Of a DNA stretch of 10,681 nt, positions 1 to 6,493 are shown piece after piece. Origin of the DNA: an uncultured Alphaproteobacteria bacterium (lineage in GTDB: Bacteria; Pseudomonadota; Alphaproteobacteria; Minwuiales; Minwuiaceae); contig CAJYBQ010000070.1 in assembly GCA_913064755.1 (NCBI GenBank), forward strand, positions 1 to 10,681, written 5' to 3'. The notes beneath the pieces are model-generated. The model was given only the letters and a program-made list of their open reading frames with translations, was not told where the DNA came from and made no database searches. The translations under genes were made by a program, and so were the position numbers. How positions within the stretch are numbered: the stretch's first letter is position 1; each line of letters opens with the position of its first letter.

Positions 1-781
1 CCTTGGCGACGACGGCATAGGGCTGGACGTCACCGAGGTCGGTGAAGGCGGCCAGGAACCAGCGGTCGCAACTGCCGAGGACGAAGGCGGCGGCACCCGC
101 CAGCACCAGCGGGCCTCCGAATGCCATGTGCTGGCGTGTCCGGGCGCGGTCCATCGCGGCACCGGTCGCACGCAGCTGATGGATCGTCAGCGAGGTTGCG
201 AGGACCATGCAGGCGACCATGCCGGCCAGCAGCACACCGGTGACGCCGAAGCCCATGACCAGCAGCAGTGTCGCGAGGACCGCCTGCAGGATGGCCCGCC
301 CGGCGCTGGCCGCGGCGTAGAGACCGGCGCGATCGTTCAGGCGCAGCCAGGCCAGTGGCACCACGATCAACCCGGAGGCTGCGAGGCTGATCAGGATCAG
401 GCGGGTTTCCGACACCTGCACGCCGCCCGGCAGGGCGCCGGCGATCAGCGGTGCCAGCAACTGCCCCGCCACCAGGAAGATGACGCCGGAAACCATCGCG
501 ATGCCGAAGATCGATGCCGCCACCTGGCGTCGCTTCTTCGCTTCATGCTCGGAACCGGCGAAGCGATAGACGCTGTCGGCAAGCCCCAGGCCGATGACCA
601 CGGACAGGAGGTCCGCCAGCGTCTGCAGGATGTCGAGCCGCACGTAGTCCGCCGGGGTCAGGAAATGGGTGAAGACCGGCACCATGATGAAGGACACGGC
701 CTTCGCCGTCGCGATGGAAAGTGCATAGAGCAGGGTCTGCTGCACCGCGGGCGGCAGGCGATGGAGCAGCCTGGCCGTCAT
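1..781 (-). CDS. Polysaccharide flippase (Wzx/MATE-like), C-terminus cut by window edge
   Basis: This is a multi-pass membrane protein of the polysaccharide biosynthesis/oligosaccharide flippase type, which moves lipid-linked repeat units from the cytoplasmic to the periplasmic face of the inner membrane. About 260 codons are visible and the gene continues beyond position 1. The N-terminus (MTARLLHRLPPAVQQTLLYA) leads into a first membrane helix with the family-typical stretch SFIMVPVFTHFLTPADY at about residues 30-46. Further hydrophobic helices lie around 50-66, 88-112, 126-144, 156-200 and 222-238, split by short basic loops such as EAKKRRQ. The ATG (781-779) shares one base with the TGA of the upstream DUF4114 gene (783-781), so translation is probably coupled. 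The whole minus frame is open and hydrophobic, unlike the competing polar plus-strand frames. The membrane role is fairly sure; the exact sugar substrate is unknown. Confidence 0.85.
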   Translation of the reverse strand, partial: MTARLLHRLPPAVQQTLLYALSIATAKAVSFIMVPVFTHFLTPADYVRLDILQTLADLLSVVIGLGLADSVYRFAGSEHEAKKRRQVAASIFGIAMVSGVIFLVAGQLLAPLIAGALPGGVQVSETRLILISLAASGLIVVPLAWLRLNDRAGLYAAASAGRAILQAVLATLLLVMGFGVTGVLLAGMVACMVLATSLTIHQLRATGAAMDRARTRQHMAFGGPLVLAGAAAFVLGSCDRWFLAAFTDLGDVQPYAVVAK

Positions 782-1734
782 CACCCGGTCTTCCGGCGAC
801 GGAAGGCGGCAAGGCCCACCAACCCGGCCATGGCCAGGCCCCCGACACCGGCACCCAGTGCGGGTGCGGGCGCAGCGCTGACCTTGGGGATGTTCGAATT
901 CTGCAGGGCGGTTGCGGGGTCCGAGCGGACGATGAAGACCGCATCGTTGAAGTCGTTGTCACCGGTGTTGCGGTTCAGGTCCTCGAACCCCACGACCACC
1001 TGGTTCGCGTCGGACACGTTCAGCATGGCCAGGTGCCTGGTATCGCGGCTGACATCGTCGACCGTCGCGTCGGCGCTGTTCTCCGGGTTCAGGAAATCCA
1101 TCGACCAGTAGGTGGCATTGTCGGCATTGTTGTCGACGCTGTTCACGGAACTTCCGTTCCAGCCATTGGCGACCAGGAAGAAGCCGACATTGGTGCCTGC
1201 CTCGAAGACCTTGTCGCCGGTCATCGTCCAGCTGTCGCCGTCCTGGGCGAAGGTGCCGCCGCCGATGACCATGGTGTCACCGGTGTTCAGCTGACCGCCG
1301 GACCCGGAGCCGGAGAAATTGTTGAACAGCACCCCAATGTCGCTGACCGCGCCGACACTCTGCATTTCCCGGAACGTGATGTTGCCGGACCCGTTGCTGT
1401 CGATGTCGCCGAAGCTGTACCCGTCGAAGGCGTTGTCCTGGTAGGTGAAATAGCCGACGGCATTGCGGTATCCGGCGCCCTCGTTGACGTAGCTGATGGC
1501 GAGGTGTGACGCCGCGTCGAGGCGCAGGCTCGGGTAATAGCTCTCGTTCAGGAACTCGGCACCAACGGCGCGGCTTTCCGGCAGTTGCCGCGAAACCGTT
1601 TCCAGGATGTCCGGCCGGACCTCGACATTGACCATGTCGGCAGGCACCTGCTGTGCGGCTGCTGTACCGCTGGCCAGGACCCCGGCCAGGGTGGATGCCG
1701 CCATGACGGCCGTTGCGCGGGCGGTGCGGTGCAT
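781..1734 (-). CDS. Secreted DUF4114 protein with PEP-CTERM-like C-terminal tail
   Basis: This is an exported protein of 317 residues. A signal peptide occupies residues 1-27 (MHRTARATAVMAASTLAG, then ASGTAAA before Gln-Gln). The body matches the DUF4114 pattern: ISYVNEGAGYRNAVGYFTY near the start of the domain, an acidic DIDSNGSGNITF segment, and a closing block with DLNRNTGDNDFNDAVF at residues 252-267, whose Asp/Asn spacing looks calcium-binding. The end (about 288-315) is tripartite: APAPALGAG, a hydrophobic helix, then RRRK, as in PEP-CTERM sorting signals but with APAP instead of PEP. The start at 1734 is chosen over an in-frame ATG at 1821 because it has a GGGAGA ribosome site and places the signal peptide first; the longer form would overlap the upstream gene and bury the promoter at 1771-1786. 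DUF4114 has no defined activity; a matrix or surface role is inference. Confidence 0.85.
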   Translation of the reverse strand: MHRTARATAVMAASTLAGVLASGTAAAQQVPADMVNVEVRPDILETVSRQLPESRAVGAEFLNESYYPSLRLDAASHLAISYVNEGAGYRNAVGYFTYQDNAFDGYSFGDIDSNGSGNITFREMQSVGAVSDIGVLFNNFSGSGSGGQLNTGDTMVIGGGTFAQDGDSWTMTGDKVFEAGTNVGFFLVANGWNGSSVNSVDNNADNATYWSMDFLNPENSADATVDDVSRDTRHLAMLNVSDANQVVVGFEDLNRNTGDNDFNDAVFIVRSDPATALQNSNIPKVSAAPAPALGAGVGGLAMAGLVGLAAFRRRKTG

Positions 1735-1740
1735 TTCGTT

Positions 1741-1746
1741 TCTCCC
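1741..1746 (-). promoter_or_regulatory. Ribosome binding site deciding the DUF4114 start
   Basis: GGGAGA on the minus strand lies 6 nt before the ATG at 1734. It supports this start over the upstream in-frame ATG at 1821, which sits inside the preceding gene. Confidence 0.7.
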
Positions 1747-1770
1747 GAGAGGATGTGTCGAGGGATGTTT

Positions 1771-1786
1771 CGCAAGGGATGTGCCC
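1771..1786 (-). promoter_or_regulatory. Candidate sigma-54 promoter P3 for DUF4114-flippase unit
   Basis: The minus strand reads GGGCACATCCCTTGCG, against the RpoN consensus TGGCACG-N4-TTGCW. The invariant GG (-24) and GC (-12) are present with exactly 10 nt between them. Mismatches are the first T, the seventh G and the last base. It lies in the 71-nt gap after the polymerase stop. The -12 GC ends 37 nt before the ATG at 1734, leaving room for a start about 12 nt downstream and a leader of about 25 nt with a ribosome site. Not experimentally shown. Confidence 0.7.
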
Positions 1787-1805
1787 CGTGCGAAATCAAG
1801 TGATT

Positions 1806-3242
1806 TCAATGTGTTGTGCATGGTGGACGCGGGTGTGCTGCATTTCGGGGCGGTATGGCGCTGCAGCCTGGGTCGGTGGCGATGGTCGACCTGTTGCGCT
1901 GGTACTGGCGCAGCGCGATGGCGAGGGCGAGCATGACGTAGATCGGCCAGACGAAGCCCTGGGTCAGGAAGGTGCCGCTGACGCAGAAACCGGTGAAGCC
2001 TCCCACCAGGGCGCTGCCGGTGGCGCGCATCACCGCCGGGGTCTCCGGGTCGGCCAGCAGCGTGTCGCGTACCCGCCAGGCCGAAATGCCGAGTGCGCCG
2101 ACCATGCCGACGAAGTTCAGGAAGCCGACGATGCCGGTCTCTGCCATGACGCCGAACCAGGTCGAATGCACCGCGTGGTTCTGGCCGTCCCAGTGCGGGC
2201 TGAACAGGTAGTAGTTGAAGAAGAAATTGTCGATGCCGACGCCGAACAGCGGGTTGGCGAGCGCCATGCCGATGGCGGCCTGCCAGGCGTAGATGCGGCC
2301 CATGGCGGATTCGTCGATGCCGTCCTCGTGCGCGCCACCGGACTGGCGGTCATCGATCCCCGCCACGGCGAACAGGACGGCCATCGCGAGCACGCCCAGG
2401 CTGCCGAGCAGCAGTTTCGACTTCACCCGGCGGGACGCGAAGACCCCGACCACCGCGGCGATTCCCAGCAGGCCGCCACGGCTCTGCGTCGCGACGACGG
2501 CACAGGCGATCAGGATGAAGATGAACAGTCCAGCCAGCCGCGCCGGACGGCCCAGGCCGCTGGTATCGGCGGCGGCGAGCGCCCAGCCGGCACCGAACAG
2601 CAGGACCAGCGACAGGTCGTTCGGGTCGCCGAGCATGGAGCCGATGTCGCGACCGATCGTGACCCGCGTGCCCTCCACCAGGCCGATGCCGGCGGCCTTG
2701 TTCTGCAGGGCCACGAGGGCCACCAGGGCGGCGGAGCCCAGCATGACCAGCAGCAGCTTGCCGAAATCGCCGGGGGTGCGCAGCAGCCAGGCCAGGGCGA
2801 ACACCATGATGGCGATCTTGATGTAGGTGTCCTTCCAGTAGCCGAAGGCATTGCCCGTGTTGGTCCCGGCGAAGACCCCGATGGTGACAAGACCGAAGAA
2901 GACCAGGAACGGCACGAACAGGCTGTCCCAGTAGATCGTGGTGCGGCGGAAGGCCAGGTTCCAGGCCAGTGTCCCGATGACGCCGAGGGCCAGCAGCAAT
3001 GGCAGTTTCAGCGGCATCAGCTGCGGCACGACCTCGTGCAGCCGGAAGAACGAGAACGCCACGAACAGCACGCCCAGCATGCAGGCCTGGCGAATGGAGA
3101 CCAGCAGCACGATGGGCAACAGGGCCAGCGCCGGCGCCAGCCCCGCCGCCATCGCCGGGTGCGGTGCGACGACCGTCGCCGCCATGGCGACAAGGCCGAG
3201 AGCGACGGCGACGCCTACCTGCAGTGTCGGGTTGAAGGTCAT
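1806..3242 (-). CDS. O-antigen ligase/polymerase-like membrane protein (Wzy/WaaL superfamily)
   Basis: This 478-residue inner-membrane protein has about ten or more hydrophobic helices. Family marks are GDPNDLSLVLL at about 205-215, the TQSRGGLLG motif at about 252-260, and a large periplasmic loop. The loop holds SAMGRIYAW and NPLFGVGIDNF (about 312-340) and NHAVHSTWFGVMAETGIVG (about 355-373). The Arg in SRGG and the His-rich loop are typical of the O-antigen ligase/polymerase domain, which joins undecaprenyl-linked glycans to each other or to an acceptor. Its place beside a chain-length protein and a flippase favours repeat-unit polymerisation. Because the next gene encodes a PEP-CTERM-like protein, an O-glycosylation ligase of the exosortase-associated kind is also possible; sequence reading alone cannot separate the two. 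The ATG at 3242 follows the GT4 stop by 25 nt, with a weak GGGAA ribosome site. Confidence 0.85.
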   Translation of the reverse strand: MTFNPTLQVGVAVALGLVAMAATVVAPHPAMAAGLAPALALLPIVLLVSIRQACMLGVLFVAFSFFRLHEVVPQLMPLKLPLLLALGVIGTLAWNLAFRRTTIYWDSLFVPFLVFFGLVTIGVFAGTNTGNAFGYWKDTYIKIAIMVFALAWLLRTPGDFGKLLLVMLGSAALVALVALQNKAAGIGLVEGTRVTIGRDIGSMLGDPNDLSLVLLFGAGWALAAADTSGLGRPARLAGLFIFILIACAVVATQSRGGLLGIAAVVGVFASRRVKSKLLLGSLGVLAMAVLFAVAGIDDRQSGGAHEDGIDESAMGRIYAWQAAIGMALANPLFGVGIDNFFFNYYLFSPHWDGQNHAVHSTWFGVMAETGIVGFLNFVGMVGALGISAWRVRDTLLADPETPAVMRATGSALVGGFTGFCVSGTFLTQGFVWPIYVMLALAIALRQYQRNRSTIATDPGCSAIPPRNAAHPRPPCTTH

Positions 3243-3267
3243 TGCGTCTGTTCCCGGTTGCCCGACA

Positions 3268-4338
3268 TCAGGCCATCACGGTGCGATAGGCAGCCAGCAT
3301 CCGGGACAGGCTGCCGCGATGTTCGGCGAATTCCCGGGCAAGTGCCGGCTGCGGCTCGCGCAGGGTGTCCGTCAGCGCCGTGACCAGGGCATCCATGTCA
3401 CCGGGCTCCACCAGGCGCCCCGACCCGGGGCAGACGGCTTCCGGCACGCCGCCGACACGGGTGGCGACCACCGGCAGGCCGCAGGCCTGGGCTTCGATCA
3501 GGCTGAGCGGGTATCCTTCGGAATGGGAGGGCAGGCAGAGGCAGTCGACCGCGTTGTAGAAGGTCTCGACCCCCTCCAGGTGCCCCAGGAAGTGAACCCT
3601 TTCACTGACACCCAGGTCGATCGCGTGCTGTTTCAGTGCCTTGCGTTCCTCGCCGTCACCGGCGATGGCCAGGCGGATGGTACGGTCGGTCGGGTGCGAC
3701 AGGGCCGAGATCGCCGCGCGCTGGTTCTTCACCGCGTTCAGGCGTCCGACGACACCGATGACCGGCACTGCCGCGGGCAATCCGAGGGCTGCCCGGGCGG
3801 CGGCCTTGTTGCCGGGACGAAACCGTTCCAGGTCGACACCGTTGCGAATGACGGCGGTGACCGGCACCCGTGCGGCCCGCCTGATCTGTGCCGCGACCAG
3901 GTCGGCATCGGCAACGATGCGGGGACGAATGATGCGCCAGGTATTGCGGACCAGCCGCGCGCGGGCGGGGTTCAGCAGGTGCCAGGCATCGTGCTCGGTA
4001 TGCACCAGGCGGCGTATCCCGGCGAGGCGTGCGGCCAGGCCACCGTAGAGCATGGGGCCGACGTGATGGGTATGGACGACATGGGCCCTTTCGGCGCGCA
4101 GCACGCGGGCCAGGCGCCGGACCAGCATCGGGTCACGGCCGGGCTGCTTGTTCATGAACACCAGCCGGTCGCCGAACCCGGCGAGGCGCGGCCAGGCCGC
4201 GATCGCGTCCTCCCGCGTGCCCTCCAGGCTGATCAGCAGGCCGCGCTCGGCGGTCGGCGGTTGAACCAGCATCTCCAGGGCGAGGCATTCGATGCCGCCG
4301 GGACGGAGGTGCTGGACGATCTGGACACAGGTCTTCAT
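3268..4338 (-). CDS. GT4-family glycosyltransferase
   Basis: This 356-residue cytoplasmic retaining glycosyltransferase has a GT-B fold. The N-terminal acceptor half has a Gly-Gly pair in HLRPGGIE (about 10-17), and VHTHH at about 88-92. The C-terminal nucleotide-sugar half starts near IRNGVDLERF (about 164-173) and VGRLNAVKNQ (about 197-206). It contains the EX7E motif in SEGYPLSLIEA with Glu at about 274 and 282, then GLPVVATRVGGVPE. Length is normal for the family. It probably adds one sugar to the lipid-linked repeat unit; donor and linkage cannot be read. It resembles the GT4 enzymes that accompany exosortase-linked polysaccharide loci, but that assignment is tentative. The ATG (4338-4336) shares one base with the TGA of the chain-length gene, so the two are likely translationally coupled. 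Confidence 0.9.
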   Translation of the reverse strand: MKTCVQIVQHLRPGGIECLALEMLVQPPTAERGLLISLEGTREDAIAAWPRLAGFGDRLVFMNKQPGRDPMLVRRLARVLRAERAHVVHTHHVGPMLYGGLAARLAGIRRLVHTEHDAWHLLNPARARLVRNTWRIIRPRIVADADLVAAQIRRAARVPVTAVIRNGVDLERFRPGNKAAARAALGLPAAVPVIGVVGRLNAVKNQRAAISALSHPTDRTIRLAIAGDGEERKALKQHAIDLGVSERVHFLGHLEGVETFYNAVDCLCLPSHSEGYPLSLIEAQACGLPVVATRVGGVPEAVCPGSGRLVEPGDMDALVTALTDTLREPQPALAREFAEHRGSLSRMLAAYRTVMA

Positions 4339-5855
4339 CAGGCAAGTTCCTTCGGCTTCAATCCCTGCAGGCGCAGCAATTGCTGGATGCCTTGATCCAT
4401 CGGGGTGATGCGGGGCATCACGGCAATGACGGCACCGCCGCCCTGTCCGCCGATGCTGCCCCCTGCGGCCGCCGCGGCCTGGTCTGCCGTGCGGACGGTG
4501 TTGTCGAATATCTCGGCCAGGGCCACGGCACCGGCGCTGGCGCCGATTGCCGCGAAGACGCCGGCGATCATGAAGGCGAGGGCGGGCAAGCCGTTCGGTC
4601 GCTGGGGCACGTTCGGCAGATCGATGATCTTCACCCGTTCCGGGGCCTCGAAGCGGCCGAGCGCGCCGGTGACACGGGCCATCTCGGCGCGTTTCAGCAG
4701 GCGCTCGTGCACGTCCTGGCGCACGTTGACGTTCCGCTCCAGCGCTTCCAGTTCCCGCTGGATCTCGCCGAACCCGGCGGTCCGCCGCTCGATGGCGGCG
4801 ACCTCGCTGCCCAGGGCGTCCACCTGGCGTTCCATCTGCACCAGGTTGGCGTGCGCCATGCGCAGGCCCTCCACCTGGCTGACCAGCAACTGCTCGATGC
4901 CGCTCTCCGGCTCGGCATTGCGCAGGGCCGCGCCCCAGACTTCCTCGATGCGGCCAACGTCCAGCTTCTGCGCGGAATCGACCTGCGCATCCCGTTCCGC
5001 CGTCAACCGTGCCAGCCTGCGTTCGGCGGATATCACGGCGGAATGGGTGCTGGTGTAGCGGCTGCGCATGGCCGCCAGTTCGGTACGGACATCCACGATC
5101 TGGTGTTCGATGTTCAGCACCACCGGGTTGGCGGCGGTCAGGCGGCGCTGCAGGTCGTTGAAGGCGGCACGCGCACCTTCCAGTTCCACCTGTCGCAGGG
5201 TCAGGTCGCTTCGCATGTCGGCCATGCGGCGCATGTTCCCCGCATGCAGGTCGGGCAGGCTGTCCGCATTCCTGGACCGGAATTCGCCCAGTGCCGCCTC
5301 GGATGCCGCGAGAGCGCTCTCGCTCTCCGCCAGCTGCTTCTCCAGGAAGGCAACGGAGCCCGCGATCGAAGAGCGTTCCGGGGCGAGCACCTTTTCCATG
5401 AAGCGCTGCGCAATGGCCATCAGCACCTTGTCGATATCGCGTGCCGAGGACTGGCGGTAGCTCAGTTCGATCAGTTCCTCGCCCACCAGCCGCAGGGTCA
5501 CGGCTTCGGAAAGCTGGCGCACCATCTGTTCACGGGCACGGTCATCGGTGTCCTCCGTGACCCAGCCAAGGTCCACGGCGACGCCCATCAGGATGTGGCG
5601 GCTGTGCAGCAGGGCGTTCAGGGCCGAAAGCCGGTCCTTCAGGCGGGTGCCGACGGCGAGGTCTTCCAGGAAGGGGTTATGCTTTGCGGCTTCCTGGATC
5701 AGGATCGACATGTGGGTTTCATACGTGCGGCTGCGGATCTGGCTGGCGATGCCGCCCATCAGCGGCATCAGGATCAGCAGGGCGCAGACCAGGTAACGCA
5801 GGCGCCATGCCGTCTGGATCCACAGGCGAACAAGGGTGCGCCATTCGTCCTTCAC
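4338..5855 (-). CDS. Wzz/GumC-type polysaccharide chain-length protein, no kinase domain
   Basis: This 505-residue polysaccharide co-polymerase is anchored by two membrane helices (about 20-39 and 424-446). The Wzz-like N-terminal region is followed by a long periplasmic coiled coil (about 165-385), seen in runs such as AESESALAASEAALGEF and LERNVNVRQDVHERLLKRAE. Just before the second helix is the proline-rich motif LPNVPQRPNG (about 413-422), typical of the family. The cytoplasmic tail (about 447-505) is short and Ala/Gly-rich with no Walker A motif, so there is no fused BY-kinase. Such proteins set polymer length and contact the export machinery. The start is GTG at 5855, overlapping the lipoprotein TGA as GTGA, with GGAGG 9 nt upstream (5865-5869). 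The layout resembles the chain-length protein of exosortase-associated loci; function is confident, subfamily less so. Confidence 0.9.
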   Translation of the reverse strand: MKDEWRTLVRLWIQTAWRLRYLVCALLILMPLMGGIASQIRSRTYETHMSILIQEAAKHNPFLEDLAVGTRLKDRLSALNALLHSRHILMGVAVDLGWVTEDTDDRAREQMVRQLSEAVTLRLVGEELIELSYRQSSARDIDKVLMAIAQRFMEKVLAPERSSIAGSVAFLEKQLAESESALAASEAALGEFRSRNADSLPDLHAGNMRRMADMRSDLTLRQVELEGARAAFNDLQRRLTAANPVVLNIEHQIVDVRTELAAMRSRYTSTHSAVISAERRLARLTAERDAQVDSAQKLDVGRIEEVWGAALRNAEPESGIEQLLVSQVEGLRMAHANLVQMERQVDALGSEVAAIERRTAGFGEIQRELEALERNVNVRQDVHERLLKRAEMARVTGALGRFEAPERVKIIDLPNVPQRPNGLPALAFMIAGVFAAIGASAGAVALAEIFDNTVRTADQAAAAAGGSIGGQGGGAVIAVMPRITPMDQGIQQLLRLQGLKPKELA

Positions 5856-6346
5856 GCTGAACGTCCTCCGCGCAGCAGCTTCACGTCGCCGTCTTCCAGC
5901 TCCGCGTCGCGTTTGATCGCGCTGGATACACCCAGCACGTCCAGCAGCTTTCGAAGGTTCAGGGCGCGGCGATGCGCCCGCAGCCCGACGGGGTTCAGGG
6001 AGGACCCGCAGGCGATCGTGACGCTCTCCAGCGGCGCCGCCGCGATGAAGCTGCCGATACCGGCCAGGTGGGCGGGTTCCGGGGCGACGCCGTCGCCGGT
6101 CCAGGCAAGCTGCAGATGGCTGGCAGCAGGCTCCGTTGCCGCGCTGTCCTTGCCCGCCGCCCGCGCGTTGGCGAGCAGGTCATCGACGGAAATCCTGCCC
6201 TTCTCCACCGGCGCCGAACTGCGGATCAGGGCGAGTTCGGACGGCGGCACGAGAGCCAGGGGGTTGCCCTTGCCGGTCCCCATGCAGGCGGTCGCCGACA
6301 GGCCGATGACGGCCATCGCCAGAAATCTTGAAACTGATCGTGTCAT
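5852..6346 (-). CDS. Small lipoprotein in the export position, possible OmpA-like fold
   Basis: This is a 164-residue predicted lipoprotein. The signal MTRSVSRFLAMAVIGLSATAC ends in a plausible lipobox with Cys at 21, followed by a polar linker rich in Ala/Gly/Glu. The C-terminal part (about 92-150) contains SVTIACGSS, then LRAHRRALNLRKLLDVLGV. This strand-helix pattern recalls OmpA-like or CpaD-like domains, but the signature residues are not clear and I do not claim the family. The start at 6346 is chosen over in-frame ATG 6424 because GAGGAG (6354-6359) lies 7 nt upstream and the signal peptide then begins correctly. It heads the second transcription unit, and its stop overlaps the chain-length gene start. 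That slot commonly holds an outer-membrane polysaccharide export protein; this one is far too short to be Wza, so it may be an accessory or partner of the chain-length protein. Confidence 0.75.
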   Translation of the reverse strand: MTRSVSRFLAMAVIGLSATACMGTGKGNPLALVPPSELALIRSSAPVEKGRISVDDLLANARAAGKDSAATEPAASHLQLAWTGDGVAPEPAHLAGIGSFIAAAPLESVTIACGSSLNPVGLRAHRRALNLRKLLDVLGVSSAIKRDAELEDGDVKLLRGGRSA

Positions 6347-6353
6347 CCTGGTT

Positions 6354-6359
6354 CTCCTC
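6354..6359 (-). promoter_or_regulatory. Ribosome binding site deciding the lipoprotein start
   Basis: GAGGAG on the minus strand lies 7 nt before the ATG at 6346. It supports the short form with an N-terminal lipoprotein signal rather than the ATG at 6424. Confidence 0.75.
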
Positions 6360-6377
6360 AAAACCCGAACCAGCATC

Positions 6378-6393
6378 TGCAAACCCTGTTCCT
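6378..6393 (-). promoter_or_regulatory. Candidate sigma-54 promoter P2 for lipoprotein-polymerase unit
   Basis: The minus strand reads AGGAACAGGGTTTGCA. The -12 element TTGCA is perfect, the -24 GG is present, and the GG-N10-GC spacing is exact. The -24 element is weaker than usual (T1, C4 and G7 differ). The -12 GC ends 32 nt before the lipoprotein ATG at 6346, the same geometry as the other two candidate promoters of the window. Confidence 0.6.
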
Positions 6394-6456
6394 GGGCGTT
6401 TTCGTGCCCAAGCCATTGATTCATATGAACTTGATGATGCTGCGCCCTGCGCCGGT

Positions 6457-6473
6457 CGCTGCGTGATGCAGCG
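6457..6473. repeat. Perfect 6-bp inverted repeat (hairpin) after the GT-B gene
   Basis: CGCTGC-GTGAT-GCAGCG on the plus strand, with an outer GGT/ACC that could extend pairing through a 4-nt bulge. It starts about 20 nt after the stop of the GT-B gene (6494) and lies 64 nt upstream of the -24 element of P2. No U-tract follows on the minus strand, so it is not a standard intrinsic terminator. It could be a weak transcript-end structure or an activator site. Confidence 0.45.
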
Positions 6474-6493
6474 GTTGACCCGGATCGCAGCGG

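Noticed and set aside
1735..1821. 29-residue N-terminal extension of the DUF4114 protein from ATG 1821
   Set aside because: It would overlap the preceding gene, lie across the P3 promoter match and push the signal peptide inward; the ATG at 1734 has a ribosome site.
1713..3383. Long plus-strand open frame (about 556 codons) opposite the polymerase gene
   Set aside because: Its product is a Gln/Asp/His/Gly-rich string with no domain, typical of the antisense frame of a GC-rich gene. The minus strand encodes a recognisable membrane protein.
6394..6409. Second sigma-54-like half site (GGGCACG on the minus strand) next to P2
   Set aside because: The -12 position reads CGCC instead of TTGC, so GG-N10-GC fails. 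It forms part of a small TGGGC/GCCCA dyad only.
4380..6419. Long plus-strand open frame (about 679 codons) opposite the chain-length and lipoprotein genes
   Set aside because: Low-complexity His/Gln/Gly-rich product without motifs, covering two well-supported minus-strand genes and the P2 region.
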